From: an uncultured Polaribacter sp.
GTDB taxonomy: Bacteria > Bacteroidota > Bacteroidia > Flavobacteriales > Flavobacteriaceae
Direction of reading: 5' to 3'
Length of the DNA: 64,000 nt
Assembly (NCBI RefSeq): GCF_947501385.1
Contig: NZ_CANMVP010000001.1
Location: forward strand, 248,001-312,000
Shown here one piece after another: positions 47,443-56,844 of the stretch (positions are counted from its first letter, which is position 1; the number at the start of each line of letters is the position of its first letter). The notes beneath the pieces were generated by a model. The model was given only the letters and a program-made list of their open reading frames with translations, had not been told where the DNA came from and did no database searches. Position numbers and translations under genes: made by a program.

Positions 47443-50400
47443 ATGAATATAAATAATTCTTTTTTTTTAAGTTTTTTATCTCTTCTTATAGCTATTGGGT
47501 TTAGTCAACTATCCATTAGCCAAAATACTATAGTTTTTGATAGAATTTCTACAAATGAAGGTTTATCACAGGGCGATGTAAATATCATTTACCAAGACAA
47601 TAAAGGCTTTATGTGGTTTGGTACGCACGATGGTTTAAATAAATATAATGGTTATGAATTTACTGTTTACAAACCAAACGCTAATGATTCAACAAGTATT
47701 AATAGTAACTTAATTTATGCTATTACAGGAGATAATGAAGGAAATTTATGGGTAGGTACAACAGGAAATGGACTCAATTATTATAATAAAACTACAGGTA
47801 ATTTTAAACATTACTTACATAACAAAGAAGATATTTATAGCTTATCTAGTAATCATATAAATACGCTCTATATAGATGCAAGAAATATGCTTTGGATTGG
47901 AACAGCTAATGGTCTTGATTTAGTAGATTTAAAGAAAACAAAAAACATCGTAAAATTTAAGCATTATAATCCTGTACATAATAAAATAACTACTAATTTT
48001 TTAAAAAATAACGTTTATGCGATTTTTGAAGATAGTAAAAATCAACTTTGGGTTGGAAGTTCTAATGGACTGTTTAAACTTTCTAGAGACGAAAACGGAA
48101 CTATCTATTTTATCTCACTAAATAATTTAATAGATTTACCAAACGATACGTCTGTACAATCTATAGCAGAAGATGAATATGGACGCTTAATAATTGGAAC
48201 AGGAAAAGGGCTTTATATTTATAATTCGGCGTTTATTAATAATAAAGTTATAAAAATTAAAAATGGTTTTTATAGTGATATTAAAATTGATAATAAAAAT
48301 AACATTTGGGCAGGTTCTAATATGGGATTACTCTATTTTTTGAATCAAGATTTAGAAAAAACACCAATTTTAGAGAATCAATTTACTTACGACCCAAAAA
48401 TTAGTAATAGTATTAGCAAAAACATAATAAAATCACTTTTTATAGATAAAACTGGTATTCTTTGGATAGGAACAAATGGTGGTGGAATAAATAAATTAGA
48501 TCCAGAACAAAAAAAATTTAAACTCATAAAAAAAACGCTTGATCCTAAAAGTTTAAGCTATGATAAAATAAGATCTATTTTTGAAGACAGCAACAATAAT
48601 TTATGGATTGGTACAGAAGGCGGAGGATTAAATATTTTAACTTCGAAAAATAACGATGGTAATTACGCTAATTTCATCAACTTAAAAACAGTTTTAAAAC
48701 CATTTGCAATAGAAGAATTAGCAAGTAAAAAAACCATATTAATTGGCGCAGAAAATACTCCTGGACTTTATGAAATAAATATTTCTGATATTAATAAAAT
48801 TAAGGAGAGTGATTTAAAACCAATAAAAGAAGTCCCATTTAGTGTTTTCTCTATATTAGAAGATAGTAATGAAAACGTCTGGATTGGAACTTACAGTGGA
48901 GGAATTTATAGATGGTTAAAAAATAAAAATAGTGGAGGGTATAAAAAAGATGTTATTTTTTATACTTCCTCTAATACCAAAGGAATTCCAAGTAATATTA
49001 TTAGAAATATTTATGAAGATAGTAACCACAATATTTGGTTTGGAACAGGAGACGGTTTAAGTAAATTAATTCCTTCCGAAATTTCAAAAGAAAATCCAGC
49101 GTTTATCACTTTTAAAAATAATCCAAAAAATAAAAACAGTATTAGTCATAATTATATTTTAGCATTGTATGAAAACAAAAAAGGCGATTTTTGGATAGGA
49201 ACTCTAGGAGGCGGTTTAAATAAGTTAGTATTTAATAAAAATGAATCTGAAGCTATATTTAAAACATATACAGAAACGGATGGTCTTGCCAATAATGTAG
49301 TAAAAGGCATTCTTGAAGATTCTGAAAATAATCTTTGGTTATCTACAAACAAAGGGCTCTCTAAATTCAATCCAAAAGATGAGACATTCAAGAACTACGA
49401 TGTCAATGACGGGCTACAGGATAATGAATTCCAAGAACTCGCTTTCCTGAAAAGGAAAAATGGGGAAATGATCTTTGGAGGCATCAATGGTTTCAATGCC
49501 TTTTATCCGGAGAAAATCGAAGACAATCCTTATAAAGCAAACGCAGTGGTCACTAATTTTTTCATCTCTAACAAAGAAGTCAGTCAAGGAGAAAAAATAA
49601 ATGGGCGGGTAATTTTAAAAAGGGCTATTGACGAGACGAAAAGTTTGGAGCTAGAATATTTTGAGAATAGTTTTTCTTTTGAATTTGCGGCCTTGCATTA
49701 TTCAGCACCCAGCAAGAATAGATTCGCCTATAAACTGGAAGGCTTTGATGAGGATTGGATTTACACCAATTCAAACAAACGTTTTGCTACCTATACCAAT
49801 CTAGAATTTGGCAAATATGTCTTAAAAGTAAAAGCATCCAACAACGATGGTATTTGGGAGGATTCTTCCACGGAGATCACCATTGACATAATCCCTCCGA
49901 TTTGGAAGACTAGAGGTGCATATATCTTCTATACGATTTTATTCTTGGGAATGATTTCTTTCCTATGGATAAATACCATTGCAAAAGCTAAACACAAACA
50001 CCAATCAGAATTAGCCTCGCTAAAAAATCAAAAAGAAGAAGAATTACAAAACTTGAAATTAAAATTTTTCACCAATATCTCGCATGAATTAAGAACTCCC
50101 TTAACGCTTATAAAAGGACCTTTAGAATATTTAATAAAAAAAGGAACGAAAATCAAACAAGATACTGCACAGGAGCAGTATGAGTTAATGAAAAAAAACA
50201 CTGACTACTTGTTTCGTTTAGTGAACCAACTGTTGGATTTCCGAAAAATAAATCAAGGAAAGATGCACTTGGTCATGCGTCATACAGATATAGTGTCCTT
50301 TATAAAGGAAGTTGCAGAACCGTTCCAATTCTTATCACATAAACAACAGATAAAACTTACCGTACATGGTTCCAAGCCTTTTATAACTACCTGGTTCGAT

Positions 50401-51642
50401 CATGAGGCACTGGAAAAGATCATAAACAACTTATTGTCCAATGCGTTCAAATTCACACCCAAAAACGGAAAAATCGATATCAACATCAGCAAAGAGACAG
50501 CTATCGTAACTATCGAGGTCAAAGACTCTGGAATTGGGATTCCGGATAGTAGCAGGGAAACCATCTTCGAGCGATTCTACAGCAAGAAGACACAGGACAA
50601 TAGCAATACAGAAGGGGTTGGGATCGGTTTGTCTTTTGTGAAAAACCTAATAGAATTGCATCAAGGAACCATAAGTGTTTCCAGCGAAACCGGTCAAGGA
50701 ACAAGTTTTGTAGTTAAAATCCCATCAGAAAGAAAAGCTTATGAGAATATCCCTGAAATAAGCTGTAAAGAAAGTACCGATGCCGATTTTAAGAGACGAA
50801 CATCAGAAAACGAATCCTTTGCCATAGATTTAGACGATGAAATCACCGACGAAAAAATCTCTAAAGAACGTTCAAAATCTCCAGTTTTATTGATTGTTGA
50901 TGACAATAGGGACATAAGAATTTTCATCAAACAAGTTTTACAGGAAGAATACACTATCTATGAAGCAGAGAATGGGCAGCAAGGTTTGGAAATTGCAAAG
51001 AAAATAATACCAAACATAGTGATAACTGATTTAATGATGCCGATTATGAATGGTTTGCAATTTTGTGAAAACCTCAAAACCACTAAGACCACAAGCCATA
51101 TTCCTGTGATAATCCTTACAGCAAAATTATCACAGGAAAGCGAACTGAAAGGCCTACAACACGGGGCTGACGACTATATTAGAAAACCTTTTGATGTGGA
51201 ATTGTTGCACTTGAAACTAAAAAACATACTACAACAAAGGGAACAGCTGCGCATTCGATTCAACAGAGAGATCACATTACAGCCAAAAGAAGTAACTGTC
51301 ACCTCGTCTGACGAGAGGTTTTTACAACAAGCCATAGAGATTGTAGAAAAACATATGATGAATACCGATTTCAGTGTAGAGATGCTAGTGAAAGAAATGG
51401 GACACAGCAGGAGTAATCTCTATTTGAAATTCAAGGAAATCACAGGCTTGTCCTCTAGTGAGTTCATTAGAAACATCCGATTAAAAAGAGCGGTGCAACT
51501 TTTTGAAAGCAGCGATTTATCTGTAAAAGAAATCATGTACATGACAGGTTTCAACACTGCATCCTATTTTGCCAAATGCTTTAAAAAACAATTTGGTGTG
51601 AAACCGAGTGATTATGTCAGGAAATTTAAGAAAAAAGTATAG
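47443..51642 (+). CDS. Hybrid two-component regulator (HTCS), apparent composition chimera
   Basis: 1399 residues from the ATG at 47443, which opens a good signal peptide (MNINNSFFLSFLSLLIAIGF); an upstream TTG at 47407 adds 12 poor residues. Order: Reg_prop sensor to about 730, Y_Y_Y (FAYKLEGFDEDWIYTN), membrane helix about 825-845, kinase (FFTNISHELRTP, GVGIGLSFV), receiver (LLIVDDN, ITDLMMPIMNG) and AraC helix-turn-helix (SVEMLVKEMGHSRSNLYLKF). All key residues are present. Base composition jumps from about 30% to 42% GC near 49,370 (residue about 640), with a short AT-rich patch again near 50,030-50,160. It faces the L-galactose operon end to end with a 9-nt gap. Confidence 0.92.
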   Translation: MNINNSFFLSFLSLLIAIGFSQLSISQNTIVFDRISTNEGLSQGDVNIIYQDNKGFMWFGTHDGLNKYNGYEFTVYKPNANDSTSINSNLIYAITGDNEGNLWVGTTGNGLNYYNKTTGNFKHYLHNKEDIYSLSSNHINTLYIDARNMLWIGTANGLDLVDLKKTKNIVKFKHYNPVHNKITTNFLKNNVYAIFEDSKNQLWVGSSNGLFKLSRDENGTIYFISLNNLIDLPNDTSVQSIAEDEYGRLIIGTGKGLYIYNSAFINNKVIKIKNGFYSDIKIDNKNNIWAGSNMGLLYFLNQDLEKTPILENQFTYDPKISNSISKNIIKSLFIDKTGILWIGTNGGGINKLDPEQKKFKLIKKTLDPKSLSYDKIRSIFEDSNNNLWIGTEGGGLNILTSKNNDGNYANFINLKTVLKPFAIEELASKKTILIGAENTPGLYEINISDINKIKESDLKPIKEVPFSVFSILEDSNENVWIGTYSGGIYRWLKNKNSGGYKKDVIFYTSSNTKGIPSNIIRNIYEDSNHNIWFGTGDGLSKLIPSEISKENPAFITFKNNPKNKNSISHNYILALYENKKGDFWIGTLGGGLNKLVFNKNESEAIFKTYTETDGLANNVVKGILEDSENNLWLSTNKGLSKFNPKDETFKNYDVNDGLQDNEFQELAFLKRKNGEMIFGGINGFNAFYPEKIEDNPYKANAVVTNFFISNKEVSQGEKINGRVILKRAIDETKSLELEYFENSFSFEFAALHYSAPSKNRFAYKLEGFDEDWIYTNSNKRFATYTNLEFGKYVLKVKASNNDGIWEDSSTEITIDIIPPIWKTRGAYIFYTILFLGMISFLWINTIAKAKHKHQSELASLKNQKEEELQNLKLKFFTNISHELRTPLTLIKGPLEYLIKKGTKIKQDTAQEQYELMKKNTDYLFRLVNQLLDFRKINQGKMHLVMRHTDIVSFIKEVAEPFQFLSHKQQIKLTVHGSKPFITTWFDHEALEKIINNLLSNAFKFTPKNGKIDINISKETAIVTIEVKDSGIGIPDSSRETIFERFYSKKTQDNSNTEGVGIGLSFVKNLIELHQGTISVSSETGQGTSFVVKIPSERKAYENIPEISCKESTDADFKRRTSENESFAIDLDDEITDEKISKERSKSPVLLIVDDNRDIRIFIKQVLQEEYTIYEAENGQQGLEIAKKIIPNIVITDLMMPIMNGLQFCENLKTTKTTSHIPVIILTAKLSQESELKGLQHGADDYIRKPFDVELLHLKLKNILQQREQLRIRFNREITLQPKEVTVTSSDERFLQQAIEIVEKHMMNTDFSVEMLVKEMGHSRSNLYLKFKEITGLSSSEFIRNIRLKRAVQLFESSDLSVKEIMYMTGFNTASYFAKCFKKQFGVKPSDYVRKFKKKV

Positions 51643-51651
51643 ATTTCAGTC

Positions 51652-51996
51652 TCATTCCAACTGAAAGATTCTTTCTAGGGCGATCCATTTTTCACCATCT
51701 CTAGCCCAAGGTAGTTCTTGTTGATATTTCCACATGAGGTTTTCCCATTCTGTTACTTTCGGGTTTTCCGCATCCATCTCCGCTTTTTTATGGAGACTGA
51801 ACATCTCGTCTACTTCCATGATCATAAACATCCTATTACCTGTAAGATAGATTTCCATGTCAACAATACCAGCATCTTTAATGCTTTTTGTTATTTCTGG
51901 CCAAGCATTTCCTGCTTTGTGGTATTCTTTATATGCTGCAATCAACTTAGCATCGTCTTTTAAATCGCAGGAGAAACAGTATCTTTTTGTGTTCAT
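51652..51996 (-). CDS. L-sugar mutarotase (RhaM/FucU-like, DUF718)
   Basis: 114 residues of the ferredoxin-like rhamnose mutarotase family: KRYCFSCDLKDD, EYHKAGNAWPEI with the conserved His, YLTGNRMFMIMEVD and the WENLMWKYQQELPWA end. It converts anomers of L-rhamnose, L-fucose or L-galactose. With FucP and an aldo/keto reductase next door, L-fucose or L-galactose is more likely than rhamnose. It is last in the minus-strand series and separated from fucP by 282 nt that contain a palindromic repeat. Confidence 0.85.
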   Translation of the reverse strand: MNTKRYCFSCDLKDDAKLIAAYKEYHKAGNAWPEITKSIKDAGIVDMEIYLTGNRMFMIMEVDEMFSLHKKAEMDAENPKVTEWENLMWKYQQELPWARDGEKWIALERIFQLE

Positions 51997-52149
51997 ATTA
52001 AATTGTTCATTGGATGGGAGTCTTGAGAAATAGAAGCGAATTCCACAAATTCCTCAAAACTGGCTGAAAGCAGTCCCTGTAGAATTCTCGAATTTCACTA
52101 GATTACACCGATTGTGATTTTAAATGTCGCATATATCCTCCTTGAAATC

Positions 52150-52197
52150 CCTGCCTGCCGGTCAGGCAAGGTATACCTCGCCTGTCCGGCAGGCAGG
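52150..52197. repeat. GC-rich palindromic (REP-like) element
   Basis: Two 22-nt arms (52150-52171 and 52176-52197) are complementary at 20 positions around a TATA loop; the core is CCTGCCTGCCGG. It is far richer in GC than its surroundings. Repeats rich in CCTGCCGGCAGG are common in flavobacterial genomes between genes. It lies in the 282-nt gap 51997-52278 between fucP and the mutarotase gene; nothing else was recognised in that gap. It could also act as a strong hairpin affecting mRNA stability between the two genes. Confidence 0.85.
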
Positions 52198-52278
52198 TCG
52201 GCTTATACTCGAGATGAATTATTTACGGCATCAAAAACAACCAAATGGGTATTATATACTTGTCTGGGATCTGTGTTC

Positions 52279-53616
52279 CTATAATCTTGATGTCTTCATT
52301 GTTCTATATCCATAATGAGCAACAACCGCCAGACAAATCATTGGTAAAATAAATGAGAAATTCACCTCGGGGATAAAACCTAAAATTCGTTCATCTGCAA
52401 AACCCGAACCTCCCCAATCCAAGATACTCCCTTGTAAAACGGGCATCAATGCACCACCCACAATTGCCATGACTAAGCCTGCAGAACCTATTTTAGCCTC
52501 ATCCCCCATATCTTTCAATGCGATTCCATAGATTGTCGGGAACATAATCGACATAAATAAAGATACCCCGACTAAAGAATACAAACCTGTTATGCCTTGT
52601 AATAAAATGGCTCCTGCACAAAACACGACGCCTCCAACACCAAAGAGCATTAATATTCTCGAGGGGTTTATGCTCTTCATCAATGCAGTTCCCATCCATC
52701 TGCCTATCAGGAAGATAATCATGGCCGCCACGTTGAACCAGGTCGCCGTTAATTGCTCATCTGCCGGTAAATTCTCATTGATATTGTCAACATATTGAAA
52801 AATATATGTCCAACACATGATTTGTGCACCTACATAAAAAGCTTGTGCCAACACTCCATGTAAATAGACTTTATTGGCAAATAATTTTTTAAATGATACT
52901 GATAATGCGGTTTTTTCTTCATCCGGAGTTTTAGGAATCTTAGTAAAAAAAATTATTGCCATAATTGCCAAGACCACCAAACCCAAAATGATGTATGGTA
53001 CACTAATCACACTTAAGTCATTTTCTCTGACTGTTGCTTTTGCCGTTTCAGAGAGTGTCTCATAAATCAATGCTCCAGAAGCATCTTTATCATCTGAACG
53101 CAATGCTGAGATGACAAACTGCTGCGCCACGACCATCCCGATTAAAGAACCGATAGGATTGAATGCCTGAGCTAGATTTAGACGTCGAGTAGCTGTTTCT
53201 TTGTCTCCTAAAGATAAGATCAACGGGTTTGAAGTGGTTTCTAAAAAGGCCAGACCACAAGTAATAATCCAAAGTGAGACCAAAAAGTAGTTGAATTCTT
53301 GATTTGTGGCCGCAGGATAAAACAAAAATGCCCCGACCGCATATAAAGACAAACCTACAATTATCCCTGACTTATAACTGTATTTCCTGATAAATAGAGC
53401 CGCAGGTAAAGCCATGAAGAAATACCCGAAATAAAAAGCGAATTGTACTAAAGAAGCCTGGACGTTTGATAGTTCCGGCATTACTTTTTTGAATGCAGAA
53501 ACCATCGGGTTGGTTAAATCATTGGCAATTCCCCAAAGCGCAAATAGCGAAGTAATGATGATAAAAGGAAATAGTAACTCTTTTTTAACTACTGGTCTCT
53601 TCTTGGAACTGCTCAT
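52279..53616 (-). CDS. fucP: FucP-type L-fucose/L-galactose:H+ symporter (MFS)
   Basis: 445 residues with about 12 membrane segments. It has the FucP-family start FALWGIANDLTNPMVSAFKKVM, the YFGYFFMALPAALFIRKYSYKSG loop and the later GRWMGTALMKSINPSRIL. The E. coli homologue carries L-fucose and also L-galactose and D-arabinose. It is transcribed 9 nt after the aldo/keto reductase, consistent with import of the sugar that enzyme oxidises. Confidence 0.92.
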   Translation of the reverse strand: MSSSKKRPVVKKELLFPFIIITSLFALWGIANDLTNPMVSAFKKVMPELSNVQASLVQFAFYFGYFFMALPAALFIRKYSYKSGIIVGLSLYAVGAFLFYPAATNQEFNYFLVSLWIITCGLAFLETTSNPLILSLGDKETATRRLNLAQAFNPIGSLIGMVVAQQFVISALRSDDKDASGALIYETLSETAKATVRENDLSVISVPYIILGLVVLAIMAIIFFTKIPKTPDEEKTALSVSFKKLFANKVYLHGVLAQAFYVGAQIMCWTYIFQYVDNINENLPADEQLTATWFNVAAMIIFLIGRWMGTALMKSINPSRILMLFGVGGVVFCAGAILLQGITGLYSLVGVSLFMSIMFPTIYGIALKDMGDEAKIGSAGLVMAIVGGALMPVLQGSILDWGGSGFADERILGFIPEVNFSFILPMICLAVVAHYGYRTMKTSRL

Positions 53617-53624
53617 GGATTATA

Positions 53625-54575
53625 TTATCTTAATGTTGTGATTGTATTGGTAATTTCATCGAATATTTCCTCGGGTAACTTACCTTCTTCCCAAGCATCT
53701 AAAACATCTGTAAGTTGTTCCATTCTTGTAGGCCCCACCACAACCCTGTCTGCTTCTGCAATAGAGAAAACATAGCGTAAAGCCAGTCTCGATAAAGGAA
53801 TATTCATTTTTTGAGCAATTTTACGTACTGCTATAGCTACATCAACATCATCATTTGAAATCCATTCGTTGTTTGGTCTTTCTTTCCTATATTGCTCCAA
53901 TCTTCTGCCTAATAAACCCATGTGCAATGCGGAAGCCGCATAGTAGGCCATATTTTCTTTTTCAATAATCTGCAAATCTTTTTGAAACCCCGTCAAATTA
54001 CAAGCATCCAGTTTTAGAAAACCAGACACCACATCAAAATTCTCTTTTTTCATGTACGGATAAAAGGCTTCATTCGGGTTTCCACCAATTCCTAAAGATT
54101 TTACGAGCCCCTCTCTTTTAAAGGATTGTAGGCAATCCATAATTTCATCCATTTTTTCTACGGGAACTAAATGAGGTTCGTGTAAAAACAATAAATCGAT
54201 GCTATCCAAACCTAAAAGATCTAGACTTTCATAGAGGCTTTTCCGCATGGTTTCAGGCGAATAGTCCACAATGGTATCTTCTGCCCTATCTGCTTTCAAA
54301 CGGCCAACTTTTGTACTTAGAAATGGTTTTTTTCTTGTCCATTGTTTCAATGCCTTTCCAACAAATTCCTGTGATTTGTTGTAGGAGGGAGAAGTGTCAA
54401 AAACACTGATTCCGTTTTCCAAAGCGTGTGTTAGAATACCAACTGCCGTCTTTTCCTCAATTGGCCTCCAAACGCCTCCCAAACCAGAACATCCTAGAAC
54501 TAAACGGCTTTCGTTATTGAAAAAATCACTTTTCTTATAATCACCTTCTATGTATGTCGGTTTTGTTCTTGTCAT
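53625..54575 (-). CDS. Aldo/keto reductase, probable L-galactose (or L-fucose) 1-dehydrogenase
   Basis: 316 residues with the full AKR tetrad: Asp60 and Tyr65 (FDTSPSYNKSQ), Lys89 (LSTKVG) and His132 (LLFLHEPH). The LVLGCSGLGGVW start and YAASALHMGLLGRRL resemble the sugar-1-dehydrogenase branch that includes plant L-galactose dehydrogenase and bacterial L-fucose dehydrogenases. It would oxidise the sugar to its lactone. Its start overlaps the stop of the lactonase gene (TAATG), so the two enzymes of consecutive steps are coupled. Confidence 0.87.
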   Translation of the reverse strand: MTRTKPTYIEGDYKKSDFFNNESRLVLGCSGLGGVWRPIEEKTAVGILTHALENGISVFDTSPSYNKSQEFVGKALKQWTRKKPFLSTKVGRLKADRAEDTIVDYSPETMRKSLYESLDLLGLDSIDLLFLHEPHLVPVEKMDEIMDCLQSFKREGLVKSLGIGGNPNEAFYPYMKKENFDVVSGFLKLDACNLTGFQKDLQIIEKENMAYYAASALHMGLLGRRLEQYRKERPNNEWISNDDVDVAIAVRKIAQKMNIPLSRLALRYVFSIAEADRVVVGPTRMEQLTDVLDAWEEGKLPEEIFDEITNTITTLR

Positions 54576-55402
54576 TATAGATCATAGAATTTTGTTGCAT
54601 TATTCCCCATAATACCAGCTTGTTGAGCTTTGGGGAATTTGCCGATGAAACCGGTTACTATTTCTTTCACTTGTTTGTAGCTCCCCGCCACTAAACAAAC
54701 TGGCCAATCGGAACCGAACATGATTCTATCCGTTCCAAAAGCTGTAAAGACTACTTCCATATATTGATGGATTTGTTTCTCCGTCCAGTTTTGATAATCT
54801 GCTTCTGTAATCATTCCTGATACTTTACAGAACACATTTTCATATTTGGCAATTTCTCTCATCAAAACAGCCCAACCCTCGAAAAAACCATCTTTTATAT
54901 ATGGTTTTGCTATATGGTCTATGACAAATTTCTGGTTCGGAAAACGTTTCACGAATTCCAAGACAGCCAATAATTGATGCGGAAATACCAATATATCATA
55001 CGTGAAATTGTGGTTTTCTAACGCTGATATTCCTCTTAAAAAATCTTTTCTCAATAAAAAACAAGGATCAGTTTCTCCTTGGACAACGTGTCTGAAACCT
55101 TTCAGTTTTTCTTGTTTGCTGTATTTTTCTAAAACTGTTTCAATATCATCCCCTCGTAAATCCACCCAACCTACAACTCCTCTTATAAAATCGTATCTTG
55201 ATGCTAGATCCAATAGAAAGTCGGTTTCTCTTAGAGTTTGGTCTGCCTGTACGGCAACACAGCCATCAATGTTATTTTCAGCATATACCGCCTCTAGATC
55301 CGAAGGCAAAAAATCTCTTCTGATGACTTTCATTTCATCATCAATCCAGCTATGTCTTTTGCGTTCGTATTTCCAAAAATGTTGATGGGAATCTACAATC
55401 AT
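54575..55402 (-). CDS. Amidohydrolase-superfamily sugar lactonase (COG3618)
   Basis: 275 residues, TIM-barrel metal hydrolase with SHQHFW (His6, His8) at the N-terminus, VIDHIAKP and the C-terminal FGSDWPVC. Family members hydrolyse L-fucono-, L-galactono- or L-rhamnono-lactones to the acids. Placed between the dehydrogenase and UxaB genes, overlapping both (1 nt and 4 nt). The neighbouring enzymes favour L-galactono-1,5-lactone. Confidence 0.9.
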   Translation of the reverse strand: MIVDSHQHFWKYERKRHSWIDDEMKVIRRDFLPSDLEAVYAENNIDGCVAVQADQTLRETDFLLDLASRYDFIRGVVGWVDLRGDDIETVLEKYSKQEKLKGFRHVVQGETDPCFLLRKDFLRGISALENHNFTYDILVFPHQLLAVLEFVKRFPNQKFVIDHIAKPYIKDGFFEGWAVLMREIAKYENVFCKVSGMITEADYQNWTEKQIHQYMEVVFTAFGTDRIMFGSDWPVCLVAGSYKQVKEIVTGFIGKFPKAQQAGIMGNNATKFYDL

Positions 55403-56835
55403 GCTACAAATTCTTTTAACGCGGTTCTCATTCCTTTTTTAGAAATTATCTCTAAATACTTGGTCACTTCATGTTGCAAACCCTTGACTTTGGTCAAATC
55501 CGTACCCCAGAAATCAGTATTGGATATTATTCTCTCAACGACTTCGTCTATGTTGTTGTCACTCCAGGCTTTTTTAAAGAAATCTAAAACTTTCGCATCA
55601 TCCTTTAAATTGATTTTCGTGCCATTTCTATCGCCTTTGTAAAATGCGATCAATGCCGCTAATGAGAATAGTAGGTTACTTGGCAATTTATTTTTTCTTT
55701 TTACATATTCCAAAACCGAGGGCAATACTCTTGTTTTGTATTTAGATACCGAGTTCAATGAGATACTCATTAACTCGTGTTCTAGATACGGGTTTCTAAA
55801 ACGATCCAAGACATCCGCAGAAAACTGGTCCAGTTCTTCTTCTGGCAAATCCAAAGTCGGGCAAATGTTATTGAACAAGGCGTCTTTTAAAAACCTACCC
55901 ACTACTTGATCCTCTAAAGATTCACGAACTCTGTCGATTCCGTATAAATACCCCACAGGGACCAATGTTGTATGTGCGCCGTTTAGAATACGTACTTTTC
56001 TTGTTCTATATGGTTCCATATTGTCTGTGAAAACAACATTTAAACCGCAGGCTTCCGTTGGAAATGCTTCTTTTACTTCTTTTGGGCCTTCTATTACCCA
56101 CAAATGGAATTGCTCTCCCTCTACCACCAAATTGTCCTTATAGCCTAATGTCGCAGTGATTGTATCCATTTTGTGTATTGGAAATCCTGGTACGATTCTA
56201 TCTACCAGCGTATTACAAAAAATGTTATCTTCTTCAATCCATTCTGTGAACTCGTTTCCCAAATTCCAGTCATTTGCATATTGCAAAATGATTTTCTTTA
56301 GATGATCACCATTTCTATCGATCAGTTCACAAGGAATCACAATCAATCCCTTGTCTGATGCGCCTCCAAAAATTTGAAAACGTTCGTATAGCAAAGCGGT
56401 TAATTTTCCTGGAAAACTACTTTGTGGGGCGTCTTCCAATTTATCATTTTCATTGTAGGAAATACCCGCTTCCGTCGTGTTTGAAATTACAAAGCACAAA
56501 TCAGGATTTGATGCATTTGCTAAATAATTTGCATGATTCTCATACGGGTTTATCCCTCTTTGGATACAATCAATCACTTGGTGTTCGCTTATCGCTTCTC
56601 CATTTTTTATTCCGTTGAGATACAGAGTGTACAACCCATCCTGATCGTTCAACATCCTAACCAACCCTTGGTTTATAGGTTGAATTACAACAACGCCCGC
56701 ATCGAAATCGGCTTTCTTATTCATCTCGTGAATCATCCAATTTGCAAAGGCCCTTAAGAAATTACCTTCTCCGAATTGTAGTATTCTCTCTGTATATGTA
56801 TTTGATTCTAAGGTAGTTCTATTTAAATTTTTCAT
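55399..56835 (-). CDS. uxaB: Tagaturonate reductase-like mannitol-dehydrogenase family protein
   Basis: 478 residues. NAD-binding N-domain (RILQFGEGNFLRAFANWMI) and the C-domain motifs KVRILNGAHTTLVPVGYL with the catalytic Lys/Asn/His region typical of UxaB. It reduces D-tagaturonate to D-altronate. ATGA overlap with the lactonase gene below and a 9-nt gap to uxaA above. A different polyol dehydrogenase role is possible but the pairing with uxaA is strong. Confidence 0.9.
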   Translation of the reverse strand: MKNLNRTTLESNTYTERILQFGEGNFLRAFANWMIHEMNKKADFDAGVVVIQPINQGLVRMLNDQDGLYTLYLNGIKNGEAISEHQVIDCIQRGINPYENHANYLANASNPDLCFVISNTTEAGISYNENDKLEDAPQSSFPGKLTALLYERFQIFGGASDKGLIVIPCELIDRNGDHLKKIILQYANDWNLGNEFTEWIEEDNIFCNTLVDRIVPGFPIHKMDTITATLGYKDNLVVEGEQFHLWVIEGPKEVKEAFPTEACGLNVVFTDNMEPYRTRKVRILNGAHTTLVPVGYLYGIDRVRESLEDQVVGRFLKDALFNNICPTLDLPEEELDQFSADVLDRFRNPYLEHELMSISLNSVSKYKTRVLPSVLEYVKRKNKLPSNLLFSLAALIAFYKGDRNGTKINLKDDAKVLDFFKKAWSDNNIDEVVERIISNTDFWGTDLTKVKGLQHEVTKYLEIISKKGMRTALKEFVA

Positions 56836-56844
56836 TCCTGCTTT

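Noticed and set aside
52124..52315. 63-codon ORF on the plus strand across the GC-rich palindrome
   Set aside because: It is the translated repeat itself (PAGQA, PVRQAG) and overlaps the fucP end; no sign of a real protein.
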